From the NCBI GenBank assembly GCA_013146195.2, contig CM028382.1, forward strand, positions 58,827,027 to 58,891,026: 64,000 nucleotides of DNA. The letters run 5' to 3'. Positions 22,628 to 35,002 of the stretch are shown here, piece after piece. The first letter of the stretch is position 1. Every line of letters starts with the position of its first letter. Origin of the DNA: Codonopsis lanceolata (lineage: Eukaryota > Streptophyta > Magnoliopsida > Asterales > Campanulaceae). The notes beneath the pieces are model-generated. The model worked only from the letters and a program-made list of their open reading frames with translations. It ran no database searches and had not been told where the DNA came from. The position numbers and the translations under genes were made by a program.

Positions 22628-22679
22628 TAAGCCTCTGCATCTCTATCTCCGCCCAACACACACACACACTTCCCTTAGT
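22628..22679 (+). other. Leader-like sequence to the right of the Helitron
   Basis: TAAGCCTCTGCATCTCTATC followed by a (CA)n run and CTTT repeats. In base composition it fits a plant 5' leader, and before the Helitron arrived it directly continued 19287. Inference only. Confidence 0.35.
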
Positions 22680-23490
22680 CTTTCTTTCTTTCTTTTCAAT
22701 CAGATCTGTCTGATTGAGATGACGCTAAATAATCCTCTCTTGGGATTTCGATGCTGGAGAATGTTGCTTCTGAGGCCACCGGATAAGGTAATTTTGATTA
22801 CACCGTCAGTCTGTTTCCCAGATGAGATGTTTATGAAAATCATAAAATAAGAAATTCTATACATTTTGGATGATTTTCTTAAACATAGATTTGTTTGTAC
22901 TGATTCTACGGAAAGAGGAAAGCTAAAATTTTAAGAAAAATCTATGTGAGATTCTGTCAATTAATTCACTAATGATTATTAATTTTAATTGACTCTCGTT
23001 TTCATTTCTCTGTGTTGAAAATTAATGATGATTTGACGAGATCCGTGCGAAATGTCATGAATAACGATCTCGTCAAAATCATCATTAATTTTCAACACTG
23101 TGAGAGAAAAATAGAAAAAAACGAGAGTCAATTAAAATTAATAATCAGAATCTCAATGACGTAATAGTGGCAGCTCAAAATTGTAAGAACACAGCTTTCC
23201 TCTTTCCATAGAATCATTACAAACAAATCTATGTTTAAGAAAATCATCCAAAATGTAAAATCTTATTTTATGTTGAAAATCATCCAAAATCATAAATTCT
23301 TCATAAATTTCCATGATCTCATGGCGGTCGAAGAGTGAAATCTCAGAGCTGAAGCGAGGATGTAATTGAAATTACCTTATCTGTGGCTGTAAGCATCATC
23401 CAGCATCTCCAACATCGGCATCCCAAGAGAGGATACAGATCATCTGTCAGGCCAGTCTGATAAAAAACTTTGAAAAGAAAGAAAAGAAAA
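22680..23490. repeat. Large inverted repeat, about 360-425 bp arms
   Basis: The left arm (22680-23042) and right arm (23065-23490) are imperfect reverse complements around a 22-base centre. Matched landmarks from the outside in: CTTTCTTTCTTTTCAA; TCCTCTCTTGGGAT; GATAAGGTAATTT; a TTAAAATTAATAATCA block; and GATTTGACGAGAT at the centre. The arms differ by substitutions and indels, with blocks of near identity near the centre. Both arms carry an AAG/GTAATTT donor-like site, so the duplicated unit may have been an exon-intron junction. A transcript across it would fold into one long hairpin. It ends exactly where an LTR starts at 23491. Confidence 0.8.
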
Positions 23491-26400
23491 TGTATCCCGG
23501 CCGGGCCGAGGGAGTGCGGGCCGACCCGCCCTGCCCAGGGTGGGACGAGGGTCGAGTCGCCCAAATAAGGAGGGAAACAAGTAAGGAGGGAAACAAGACG
23601 ATTAAACAAGCAAGGACTTAATTTATAAAAACGACGTGGCGCAACATTGGCTTTTAGTCGTAGCACGCCTCGGCACCAACGGCAGTAGGATAATTTTAAA
23701 ACTTTTAAACCTGATAAACAGTTAAGCAAAATAACCAAGTCTTCGGCGACACTACATGCCGGAACCCATACTAACAGTTCAAAGACAAGAATTAATAAGG
23801 AGCTAATAGCATGCTCAGCGGAAGACTAATACGTGGAGGAATACTAACAAGTAAATCAAAGCTCGGCTTACACAATGCCGGCACAACAGGGTTACAAGTA
23901 CTACAAGTATTAAACTACTAGCAGTTAAGATTTACAAGCAAGTTCTACACAAATACCCAAGCATAGTCTAGTTGACTTGCTTAACCCGTCGTCCTTACAA
24001 AAATGTAAAACAAGGGAAAGAGGGCATCAAAACCACCTCTTCAAATAACATCGGCGCACCAAAAAGGGCACAAAGCACGGACACCGCGAGTCATCGAGCA
24101 GGACCTGTCTTGCTAAGATCTAAAGCAGTAAAAGGGGAAAGGGTAAGTCATAAAGACTTGTAAGCTATCAATCATGCATGTCATGGCAATATGCATCATT
24201 CAAGGCAAGATATCATTTTCAGGCAAGATTTCATATTCAGGACAAGATATCATAGAGGTCATGTATTCAAGATGCACATTGTTTCACATAGGTGCTTGTA
24301 ATTAAATCACATAGGATCAGGATATATCGAGAGCCGGGCCGCTACGTAGTTCCTGCATACAAGCGTTATACGGAAAGTGCGGTATCGAATGTGTGTAGTA
24401 CATCGATCTTCCGAGGAGATGCAGGGATAGTCCAATGGTGCTCTTAATGATTACAACAAGGGAGCTACTTCCCCCACTTGTGGCCACAAGTGGAGGCGTG
24501 TGTGAACAAAGGCAGTTATGCCAATTTGGACTCATGCAAATGCCAAGTAATGTTTACTTAACAAAATTCTCAAGTATAGAGCGAGGTCGACAAAGCGATC
24601 TCGTTCAAGACAAGTAAATTATTCTCATCAATAACCAAGCAGGATAGAGTTCGTCAAGAGTAACTCACATGTCAATTAGTCATGCTATAATATGACATTC
24701 AAGATCAAGCAAGGTAATCAGTTCAAGTCCAAGAGTCTAGAGTTATTATTCTTAGGAAACGCGTTTAGGACGTCGGAGGGATTGGTCGGTGAGCCGGTAT
24801 TGTTCAATGGCTCTCTAAGCTTGACTCCGTTGAGTCATCTATAACAATTCATCCAAGATGGATAAGACGCGAAATGCATCATGAACCTTTTCTAAGTTCT
24901 CGTATATGATCGGCTAGGTCATTAATCTATTTAACAACCGTAGTTAAGAAATTTTCATCAATAATCAAGCAGGAAGGAGTTCGACAAGGGCGAACTCAAT
25001 ATGTCAAATAGACATTCTATTTTATGACATCAAGAATCAAGCCAGGTAACCAATTCAAGTTTCAACAGTCTAGAATCATCATTCTTAGGGGAACGTGTTT
25101 AAGACATCGTAGGGATGATCATTGAGCCGGTATTGTTCGATAGCTCGCTTAAGTTTGACTCCGTTGAGTCGTCTCTACCAATTCATTCAAAGGGGTTAAG
25201 ATGCTAGATGCATCCAAAATCCTTTTCTAAGTTCTCGTAGATGACCGGCTGGGTCATTAATCCATTAATCAACCGTAGTTAGGAATTATCGATAATTCGG
25301 ATTCAAGGGCCTTAGAATCATTCTTTCAAGGTTATTAAGGTGCAAGGGTCCAAGAACATTATTTTCTCGCAAGGGAACATAGATCACAATTTATACTAGG
25401 CCTAGGACCCAATCCAATAGGGTGATCAATACAAGGCATAGGAAACCCTAGAATCATAATTCCCAAGAGTTATCAAGAGTCGTAAGTCCGAGAACATTTG
25501 TTATTCTTTAAGTAGGCATAGAACATTTTCAATTCGAAGCGTAGGACTCGCTCAATAGGATGGACAGTTGTAGCATGTGAAACCCGAGAAATCATTATCT
25601 CCAAGAGTCATCAAAAGTTATTGGTCCAAGAACAATAGTTGTTCCTAAGGGGACTTAGAACTTCTTTTAATTCTAGGCATAGGTCCAATTCAATAGGATA
25701 GACCATTCATGGTATATGGAACCCTAGAAATCCTAGTTTCCAAGAGTTATCAAAATATATTAATCCAAGGACATTAATTGCTCCTAAAGAAGCATAGAAC
25801 ATAATTAATTCTAGGCATAGACCTCAATCAACAAGATAGACATATTAATTAAAATCTCAAGAGACCGAATCAATCTAGATCATGGCATGGACATGGAGAA
25901 GCATGGGGATCAATAGACAAGGGGGATCATGGCAAGTCTAAGCATACAACCTAAGGGGGAAATCAATAGCTTACCTTCACCATGGAAAAGGAGAGTTGAA
26001 GCACAAAGTAACCGGATGAAATCGTTCTCCTCGTCGGTAGCTTCACTCCGGTGGTCTCGGCTCGGCAAACGGAAGTCGGGAGCTCAATCTAGGGGAATCA
26101 CACACACCAATCTCACCTATTCTCTACACACACTAACATGGCAAGAGAGAGAGAGGAGAAATCTGATTATGAGGGATTAAGGCAAAGTCAACAAGGTAGG
26201 CCTTATATATCTTGCATGTATTTGGTGGAATTCCAAATGTCAAGGGGAGAGGGAAGGTGGAATCCACATGTCCAAGGGTGGTGGCTTGAGCTTAGGACTA
26301 ACCTAGCTTAATTAGGGTTTAAGTAGTTGGATTAGGGACAATTAGGAAGGGGGTTTAAGGGTTAAAGGTCGGACAAAACAGAGAAGAAGAAAAATTCCCG

Positions 26401-27158
26401 TAGCTGAGAAGAGGCTGAGGCGGGCGCCTCATGAGGGGCCATGCGGCCGCCTCAACTGCTGGGACAGCTTCCATTTTTCAATTGCTCTCGCAGATCTGCC
26501 TCGTTCGAGCCATGCGGCCGCCTGAACTTCTGGAGCACCAAAAATAGACCTAAACAAGTCCTAAATGGTCCCAAGCTCATGGGCAACCATTCTAGGGTCT
26601 AACACAACTCAAAACATGTCCGAAATACACCCGAACATCACCCGGAACAAGGTAGGACAAGGCTCGAGTCAAGCGACGATTGGTTGACGAATCAAACCCG
26701 GGTCAAAGGTCAATAAAACTAAGGTAACTTGGGCATGGAATAGGCTTGTTTAATCATGGTTATGACTTGAATACAAGTCCGGGAACTCAAGGAACAATTC
26801 GCACGTCGAAATACGCGCAAAACGGAGATGTGAAATCGCTAAGGCCAAAACAAGGCAAGAAGGTTTCTAAACTTCCCAACAAGCTTACTATGATCAAGGC
26901 GAGCGTTCTAGGTCGTCTATGAGAGACAATAGAACCCTAACGAGTCTCGGTTGAGTGCAATTCAGGCTAAGGCAACACGCGAGGCGTCACGGGAAGGTAT
27001 GCTAAGCATAGAAGGAAATCAAGTGACAAGGAATGCAATACTGCTAATACGAGTCAGGCATGGACTAAAAGAGATATCTAATCATGTTAAAGCATGAGAC
27101 AAGCACGTTATTAGGGCATAGAACAAGTAATACAAGTAATGGGTTTTGGGTTCTCACA
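23491..27158 (-). mobile_element. Tekay-type (family C) 3' LTR, minus strand
   Basis: On the minus strand it begins TGTGAGAACCCAAAACCC at 27158, directly after a polypurine tract, and ends near 23491 (right-to-left ...GGGATACA). About 3.67 kb. Shared landmarks with the 2.53-kb LTR at 50013-52545 include AAGTCTTCGGCGACACTACA and AGCCGGGCCGCTGCG/ACGTAG. U3 holds GC-rich cassettes at 26406-26535 (GAGGCGGGCGCCTC at 26417-26430) and a TATATAAGG box at about 26213-26204. The outer boundary at 23491 rests on the TG start and on the end of the neighbouring inverted repeat. Confidence 0.75.
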
Positions 27159-28424
27159 TCCTCCCCCACTTAAAGGAATTTAGTCCCTAAATTCTTACCG
27201 GAGTCGGCGAATAGGAAAGGGGGTATTTCTCTCGCATATCAAGCTCGGTATCCCACGTGGCTTCCTCAATATCATGATTCTTCCACAAAACTTACTAACG
27301 GAATTCGTTTCGTTCTCAATGTTTGCTCCTTAGTAACAAGAATCCTCACTGGTCCTTCATCACAAGAAAGATCGGGTTCGAATGAAATCTCATCGTAAAC
27401 AAGGACATGCGATTCCTCTATCAAATACTCGCGTAGCATCGAGACATGGAATACATCGTGAACATTCGATAACGAAGGCGGCAAAGCTAACCGATACGAC
27501 AAAGCTCCAATCCTTTCTAGGATCTCGAATGGTCCAATAAATCTAGGTGGAATTTTACATTTCTTCCCAAATCGCTTAGTACCGCTGCGAGGCGATACCT
27601 TCGAGAATACCGAGTCACCAACCTGAAATTCTAAGTCGCTGTCCTGTTGTCCGCGTAGCTTCGCCTACTCGATCTAATTTGTAAGCAATCTATCTCTAAT
27701 AAGCCTCATATGGCGTCATTTCCATACTAGACTGGTAACTGTTATAATAAGCAAATTCAGTTAATGGCAAATGAGAATCCATGGCACAAGCACGTAACCC
27801 AAGCCTTCTAACGAGGCATCAATAAAATCACAAGGTTCTTCGAAACACTAGGCAATGCTAGGATAGGAGCCGTAGTCAACCTCCTCTCGTGACTTGGAGT
27901 ACACGAGGATATCATCAATAAACACAACCACAAAGCTATCAAGATATTCATGAAAACCCTATTCATCAAGTCCATAGAAACTGCAGATGCGTTGGTCAAC
28001 CCAACGGTATCATAACAACTCATAGTGGCCGCACTGAAGGGTCTGTCTTATGAACATCCTTCTTTCAAATTCTCAACTAATAATAGCTACTCCTCAAGTC
28101 GAGCTTGGAATAAACAACTGAACCCCGAAGTGGATCAAAGAGATCATCAATGCGTGGCAAGGGATACATATTCTTGATAGTATTCTGGTTCAACTGTCGA
28201 TAGTCTATGCAAAATCGTAAACTACCACATTCTTTCACAAACAATACCGGTGCACCCCATGGGACACACTCGGTTAAAAGAACTCTCTATCTTGAAGTTC
28301 TTGCAACTACTCTTTCAATTCTCACAACTCCGCTGGAGTTATTCTGTAAGGTGTTCTAGATATAAGCGAGGTCCCTGGCAATAGTTCAACGCAAAACTCT
28401 AATTCTCGGTCGGGAAGCAATGTG
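27159..28424 (-). pseudogene. Chromovirus pol with two internal deletions
   Basis: Compared with the longer relative at 52557-55440, this minus-strand pol keeps the reverse transcriptase N-terminus (28424 to about 28030) and the RT centre (about 28025-27800). It also keeps the integrase C-terminal and chromodomain part (27700-27180, with YRLALPPSLSNVHDVFHVSM and FEPDLS). One deletion of about 1.14 kb joins early RNase H to late integrase at 27788-27790; a second of about 125 bp lies at 27702-27708. Many stops and frameshifts occur, and the Gly/Ala and FIDD regions are altered. It ends abruptly at 28424 inside RT, at a position equal to 55425, where family B sequence takes over. Dead. Confidence 0.85.
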
Positions 28425-28550
28425 TAGTCCCAAAGTCGTGCTACAAGGACAAGGCAAGAAGAGGACAAGCATTTGCAAAACAGTGGTGTGAGTCGAATAG
28501 TTACTAACGAGATCAATAAAGGTAGAGAAGTTGTATACAAAAATACGGGT
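28425..28550 (-). mobile_element. Family B LTR end fragment
   Basis: TGTAGTCCCAAAGTCGTG and GCAAGGACAAGGCAAGAAG-type words match 34830-35020, the 3' end of the family B LTR, but the LTR stops after about 125 bp and internal sequence follows. It marks the left edge of the family B block. Confidence 0.6.
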
Positions 28551-30006
28551 CATGGAGAAACGAATCTGCGGAGGCGACAGGGAAAGAAATGCTTAAATAT
28601 CATCTCCCATCGATTTCAAAGTCGAGTCATCTTGACTCTTGACAGGGTCCAAGGACATTATCGAGGTTTACTAGGTTCCAACAAACGTGGACAATGAGGT
28701 GAAAATTCTTCTTTATCAACTAAACAGGTGACTTGAATGCACGTGCAATAGTTGCACCAGGCTAACAACTTTCCAACAAAGAGTTTTCCAGACTAACTAA
28801 ATTATTCTGGTCACAACACGCATCTAAGGATCTAACGTCCTAACAATAAAATCAAGTAGTCAATCATCACGGACCACATATTCGCCTTTCAAAGAAGGCA
28901 TTCAATACCAGGCAATTCATTCAATCATGACACAGGTTCAATTTATTCGTAGCATGATTTCAATATACACGTTGCACATATTTGCACAAGTAAAACAAGA
29001 TGACACTTTCAATTTCATTCCAGTTGGTCATGGGTTCAGCCAATTCCTATATCATATTATACCATTCTAGTTCTACGACGAATACCTCTTGATAATCAAG
29101 TCGTGGGGCCCTCGAGTGACTTCAAAAGCTTCCGCCGTTTAGGATGCTGAGGAGTTACAAATCACATAAGAGCATCCTTTATGAAGGTCTCATGCACATA
29201 TAATATAATTACACTTAGGCATGGAAATCAATATCATGTACATAGTATTTTAGTCTACCATGCAAGTATACCATGTATGGAACATTCATACCCTTAACGA
29301 TTCACTAATGATGGATAAATCCTTTTACAAAATGCTAATACTCTATTAATGCATTAGTCGAATAACGGTACAAGACAATAACTTAATAGTCCTTGGCTAG
29401 CAAATAGTTATTAGCTAGAAAACCTCAAATCACTTTGGGTCAAGACGTAAACGAGCTAACGATTAACCAATCATCGGTCATGCGATTACCTATCTGCACT
29501 CACCCAGCCTCAACTTGAAACCACAACGATACCTTGAGCATTAGGGTATCTCTTCAATCTCAATAACCGAAACAGAAAGAGTCCTCTAATTCCCACTAAT
29601 ACGCATACCCAAGTACTCACGATTAGGGCACTACGTAAGATATATATACTTATGTAGGAATCAAGGAATACACTAGGTACTACGGAGGCTTAGCCACGCC
29701 GCCAAGAAGATGTAACATGTTCAAAGGCTTCACTGACACCACGATGATTACGCCTGAATCAACAACCCGAGCTTATAAGATCACTCACAACGACAAGAAA
29801 CAATAGCTCTACAAAGCAAAGAACACACACTCTTGATATAATCGCGCTTGAAAGTAAAACGGGTGAAAGGTAATATTCCCGGACGAACAATGTGATTCAC
29901 GAGAATCTAGATTACAATGAACTTAGGATTCTAAGTCCTATTCATTAACAAGAATTTGCCAATAAGGCACCTAAAGAGAACACTCAACGCCATGATTCAC
30001 ACAAGA
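28551..30006 (-). mobile_element. Family B internal region, copy 1 (no coding)
   Basis: From about 28580 to the gap this follows 33370-34770 closely, including GTCGAGTCATCTTGACTCTT, ATTGCACATATTTGCACAAG-like and TTGATAATCAAGTC words. No gag or pol motif in any frame, so family B is a large non-coding (LARD-like) LTR element. The PBS end is hidden by the gap at 30007. Confidence 0.8.
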
Positions 30007-30106
30007 NNNNNNNNNNNNNNNNNNNNNNNNNNNNNNNNNNNNNNNNNNNNNNNNNNNNNNNNNNNNNNNNNNNNNNNNNNNNNNNNNNNNNNNNNNNNNN
30101 NNNNNN
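30007..30106. other. Assembly gap (100 N)
   Basis: One hundred N, the usual placeholder for a gap of unknown size. By comparison with the complete copy, sequence equal to about 34770-36080 (1.3 kb: PBS side of the internal region and the LTR 3' part) is missing here. Confidence 0.95.
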
Positions 30107-33100
30107 TAGGAGTATGTATATCTACTCATACGTGTCATACAATTCACGGTTCTATCACGGCGTCAAGCGATCGAGCAAGTATATATAGGCATTTAGTACA
30201 TATTCATGATAGCACTTTGTCTTCACAAATGCTAGAAGAAATCCAGTATATATAGGATATATGTGCACGCCATGTATCCTACCAGATAACCTGAACAGAA
30301 CGTGTGGCGCGAGATGGTACATCGACCCAGGATAGTATTATTCCAAGCGCCCATAATGGTTACACAAGGTACTCTTCTCCAAAGTGATCAAGAATGGAGG
30401 GGTTTGCCCGTTTCTGGTTCGGCAAACCCATCACTATCACGAATCTCATGATTCGTAACGGTAAACGAATTGTCAACCAGTGTGGGAAGACAAGACAGGG
30501 ACAAGACAAGAGACAAAGAGAGGTCAAGACAAGACAGTCAAGACAAGCAAGACAGTCAGTCAAGACAAGCAAGACAAGTAGAAAGACAGCCAAGGACAAG
30601 GTCAAGACAAGCAAGACAGGGACAGACAAGTATGACAATTTGGACTTATCGGGAAAACAAGTAATATTTACTTATTTAAGAAATCAAGCAAGGACGAGCA
30701 CGAATAGCGCCTCATTCAAGTCGTGGGCATGTTATTCTTTTACGCCTAGAAATCAAGCATGAACATGAATTGAATTAAGAATCTCGAAACGAGTATTCTA
30801 GTTAAACGTTTTCAGGCGTCGTGGGGGTTGATCGCTGAGTCGGCATTGTTAAGTGACTCACTAGCATCGACTCGCCGAGTCATTTCTATAATTCCAATCA
30901 AATAGAGTTTGAACACTATATGTTTTCCAAGACTCCTTTCTAGGTTCTTGTTTGAGGCATATCTAGGTTCTCGTTCCATTTAGGAACCTTAGTTCAAAAT
31001 CACTAAATCAGGTATAAAAGGCGGAAGCCTAAGTTGATTATTGTCCAACCCAGCTTAGTTCAAATTCAAGTTTGTAATTCCATTTGTTAATAGAATTATA
31101 AATCAAATCACGTTGATAACCAATAAGAGGATAATTATAAAGATAAGACACACAATATGCTTAAAGGTCGTAATCTCAAGTAGGCATAGAGGTTCATGCA
31201 TCATTCACAACAAACCTTATCAAGCTTAGTTCCATAGAATCATGAGATAAATAACATTATAAATCCTCTCGAGGTTCCCAAAGAACTAAAGATCAAGCAT
31301 GCACTCTTGAAGGACGGAGACTTAAAACAACTCAAGGTTCATCATGTAGGTACTAGGGCATACACGACCATTCAATCATCTTTACGACAACTCAAGACTC
31401 CCATCATAGAGGGTACTAGGCATACACGGTTCAAATATCCTTCCTAAGGAAGAATTGCCACGAAGCAATCCCGGATTTTCCAAGGATGCTAACAAGGTTC
31501 CCAAGTAAAGTCACATATTACATTCCTACGGATCTCGGGACTTCATTAAAAAAGTCCACTAATATTATTGGTTCTAGTTCATATTCGAACCCCTTCAAAA
31601 CGTCTGTCATTCAAATTACGCATTCTCGACTCACACATAAACCACCCAAGGATTAGCGATAATCTCGCACTTAATCATCATTCAAGAGACTCAATTAGAG
31701 TCCTAAGCCAAGACTCAATCTTATTACCAATTTGGTCTCACCCGAGCAATTCTCAAAATTTCGAAATTGAGATTCAATGAACACAAGAAAATATAGGAAT
31801 TTATCCTAGGGTTCAAATAACAATTTTTATCATTAATTGACTTCGTTTGGATTACTACAAAGTCCCCATTTTCTAGTTCGAGGCATAAATTCGGGATTCA
31901 CAATTTATCCGGGTTTCTAACCCAACAACAATCAATCTTAAATCATAATAATTCCAATATACTCAATAAACCCATTTGGTTTCAAATCCTAACCAAAATC
32001 TATTGATATCCATGGAAACATATCATTTGACATGTATAACAACGATAAATCACAAGAAACACATCTCTAACAATATATCATCAAGAGACATGTAGAGAGA
32101 GAAACTAGGGCTTAAGTAACGTACCTCAATCGAGTCACAAACGTCTAGGAAGCGGAAAACAAACCGAGGGGAAAGACTCTACTCGGCGAGGGCTTCGCGA
32201 TGGCGGTCACGGCTCGACAATCCGATGGCCTAACTCCGAATCGGCAAATCTCCCATGGAAGCTCCTCCTCCCTCTCTCTCTAAAACTCACGGTTGATGCA
32301 AGAAATGAGGGAGGAAGAGGAAGAGATTGGATTATAAAGGGTTAGGAAAGACCATCCTGCCCTTCCTAGCTGTGAACAAGGCAAAAGGGGAGGGGTTAAA
32401 ATGGGGGTAGTATAGGCTTTTCACACCAAAAATCAAAACAGGGGAAAGAAATCCCGTAACAAAATTCTGGAAGTGAGGCGGGCGCCTCACTCCCCTCCAT
32501 GCGGCCGCCTGGCCCTATTCTGCACAAGGGTTGCTCTCAGTACTTGAGGCGGGCGCCTCGGCTCCTGAACCTCCAAAACTTGGTCTAAACTTGATCTAAA
32601 TGATCCCAAACTTATGGGCAACCATTCTAAGGTCTAACCCAACTCAAAACAAGTCTAAAATACACCCGAACAACTCCCGAAACAACTCGGAGCGAAACCG
32701 GGAAGGGGTGCAACAACGTGCAACCGGAACGACGAATGAACTCGAAATCAAACGAGCAATGAAAGGAGACTTTTAAGGCAAGTCTAAGGGCTAATGAAGA
32801 AGCTTAAATACTTGTAGGAAGTTGGATAACAATTAGGGAAATAAGAATCCCAAAGGAGAGGCGATTACGCGACTCGATTCCCGAACTACGCGATAGGGAC
32901 GAACGCTATCTCCAAAGCTTCCGAAATCATCGATAGACTTAAGGAACACCTCCAACTTGAAGTCTAGCACATCTAAACATGTTAACAAACCATCTTAAAG
33001 AGGTCTAGGACCCAAACCGAGGTCACGAACACAAAACGGAAGTAAACCCTCAATCGCCGCATTCGACTATCGTCGAGTCACGACTTGTGACCTTAACTAG

Positions 33101-33254
33101 TTAAGGTCTATGGAACATAGGGAACTAATATATTGGCTCCTATACAGCCTTCCTGTATTAATCAAGGTTCTTACCTCAAGTCGAGCAAGCGAGGTTACGG
33201 TTGAATGACACGCAAGGCAATAAGGTCAATTACACGAAGGTTCGGGGTCTTACA
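30107..33254 (-). mobile_element. Family B LTR, copy 1 (partly lost in the gap)
   Basis: Matches 36077-39224 almost throughout. On the minus strand it starts TGTAAGACCCCGAACC at 33254. Contains GACAAG minisatellite (30487-30633), GC-rich cassettes GAGGCGGGCGCCTC at 32475-32488 and 32546-32559, and an AT-rich TATA-like stretch near 32335. Confidence 0.9.
30487..30633. repeat. GACAAG-type minisatellite, LTR copy 1
   Basis: Irregular repeats of AAGACAAG, CAAGACAG and GTCAAGACAAG. The equivalent tract in LTR copy 2 (36481-36601) differs in length and order. Confidence 0.9.
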
Positions 33255-34829
33255 TCCTCACCTCCTTAAAAGAATTCGTCCACGAATTCACAATCCTACG
33301 ATCACCAAAGTTCAATACTATAGCTTACGATGAAGTCAAGGAAACCACCTTAGTGTGTCTCAAAACACGAGGGAAAGAAATACTTAAATATCCTCTCCAA
33401 TCAATTCCAAAGTCGAGTCATCTTGACTCTTAACGGGGTTCAAGGACATTATCAAGGCTTACAAAGTTCCAACAAACGTGGACATTGAGGTGAAAATTCC
33501 TCTTTAACATCAAATCAAGTAATTCTTAAGCAGGTGCAATAGTTGCGCCGAATTAACAAACATCCCAACAAAGAGTTTTCCGGGCTAATTAAATTATTCC
33601 GGTCACGACACGAATCTCTAGGGTCTAACGCCCTTACACTAAAAGCAAGTAGAACGGTAACTCATTTGATCAAGTCTCAAGTTCTTTTTTTTTCATTCAT
33701 GGCATGATTTCAATATACATGTTGCACATATTTGCACAAGCAAAACAAGATGTCACTTTCAATTTATTCCATTTGGTAACGGGTTCGGTCAATTCTATAT
33801 CATATATTACCATTCTAGTTCTCCGACGAAGACCTCTTGATAATCAAGTCAGGGGCCCTCTGAAGTGACTTCAAAAGCTTTCGTCGTTTAGGATGCGAGG
33901 GGGTTGCAAATCACACAATAGCATCCTTCATCGTGGTCTCATGCACATATAATATAATCACATACAGGCATGGCAATCAATATCATGTACATAGCATATT
34001 AATCTATTATGCAGGTATACCAAGTATGGAATATTCTTACACTTAACAATCTATTTACGATAGATAAAACATGTTACACCACGTTAATACTCTCATTAAC
34101 GTATTAGACTTAGCAACAAGTAAACACAATAACTATGCATCCCTAGGTAGCAACTGGTTACTAACTAGTAGACTTCAATCACTATGGGTCAAGCAGTGTA
34201 CGGGTTGACAACCAATTCAAATTAGAAATCGCGGGGTCACCTGCCGGTTACTCACCAAGTCTCATTATGGAGTCAGGACAATATTCCCTCTATCGGAGTA
34301 GTCCTCTCTATACTAGGAAATGTAGTTATCAGGAAAGAATATTCAATTCTATAATACTAAACAATACAGGGACTCATGGTCAAGTATTATCATGTCTATA
34401 TATATCTATAGTGATTTTGGAATACAACACGCATTACGGGAGGCTTATCCACTTCGTTCAAGAAACGTATAACAACGATCAAAGGCATTAGCAACACCGC
34501 GGCGGTCACTCTTGAAATCGACAACCTGAGTTTATCAGCTAACCCATACGGGCAAGAAATGATAGTTCCACAAGGTAACGTCATATTCGTGGTATAACTG
34601 CAACTTAAAGGCAATACAGAAAAAATATGATGCTCTTAAACACAAACTTGCATTTACGGCAATCTAGACCAACAGAACTTAGTAATCCAAGTCCTATATT
34701 TGTACAAGAGAACATGCCGATAAGGCACAAATCAGAACGCTCAACGGAAAATACTCGACGACGCACAAAACCCAATCTAGGCCATGGATCCTATCCTGGC
34801 TTATAGCTAACAAAAGCTCTGATACCAAC
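33255..34829 (-). mobile_element. Family B internal region, copy 2 (complete, no coding)
   Basis: The minus strand starts two or three bases inside the LTR with an intact tRNA-iMet PBS (TGGTATCAGAGC, 34826-34815) and ends with a polypurine tract (TTTTAAGGAGGTGAGGA) just before 33254. The 1.57 kb between holds no gag or pol motif. The ATTCGTGGACGAATTC context of the polypurine tract is shared with the gag-only element, so family B probably derives from the same Tekay group. Confidence 0.85.
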
Positions 34830-34953
34830 TGTGACGACCCGACCCGGATTCCGGAACGGAATCCCAACGTCACGTCGCAAGGACAAGGCAAGAGGAGGAC
34901 AAGCACTAATAAAATAATAGTGCGAGTCGGACAGTCGAGCTAACAAGCTCTAG

Positions 34954-35002
34954 ACAAGAACAAGAACAAGAACAAGAACAAGAACAAGAACAAGAACAAG
35001 AA
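34954..35002. repeat. (CAAGAA)n microsatellite
   Basis: Eight perfect 6-base units inside the family B LTR. It creates a Ser-Cys repeat frame on the minus strand that is not a gene. Confidence 0.95.

Noticed and set aside
29956..30255. Open frame running through the N gap
   Set aside because: One third of it is unknown sequence; both sides belong to non-coding family B sequence.
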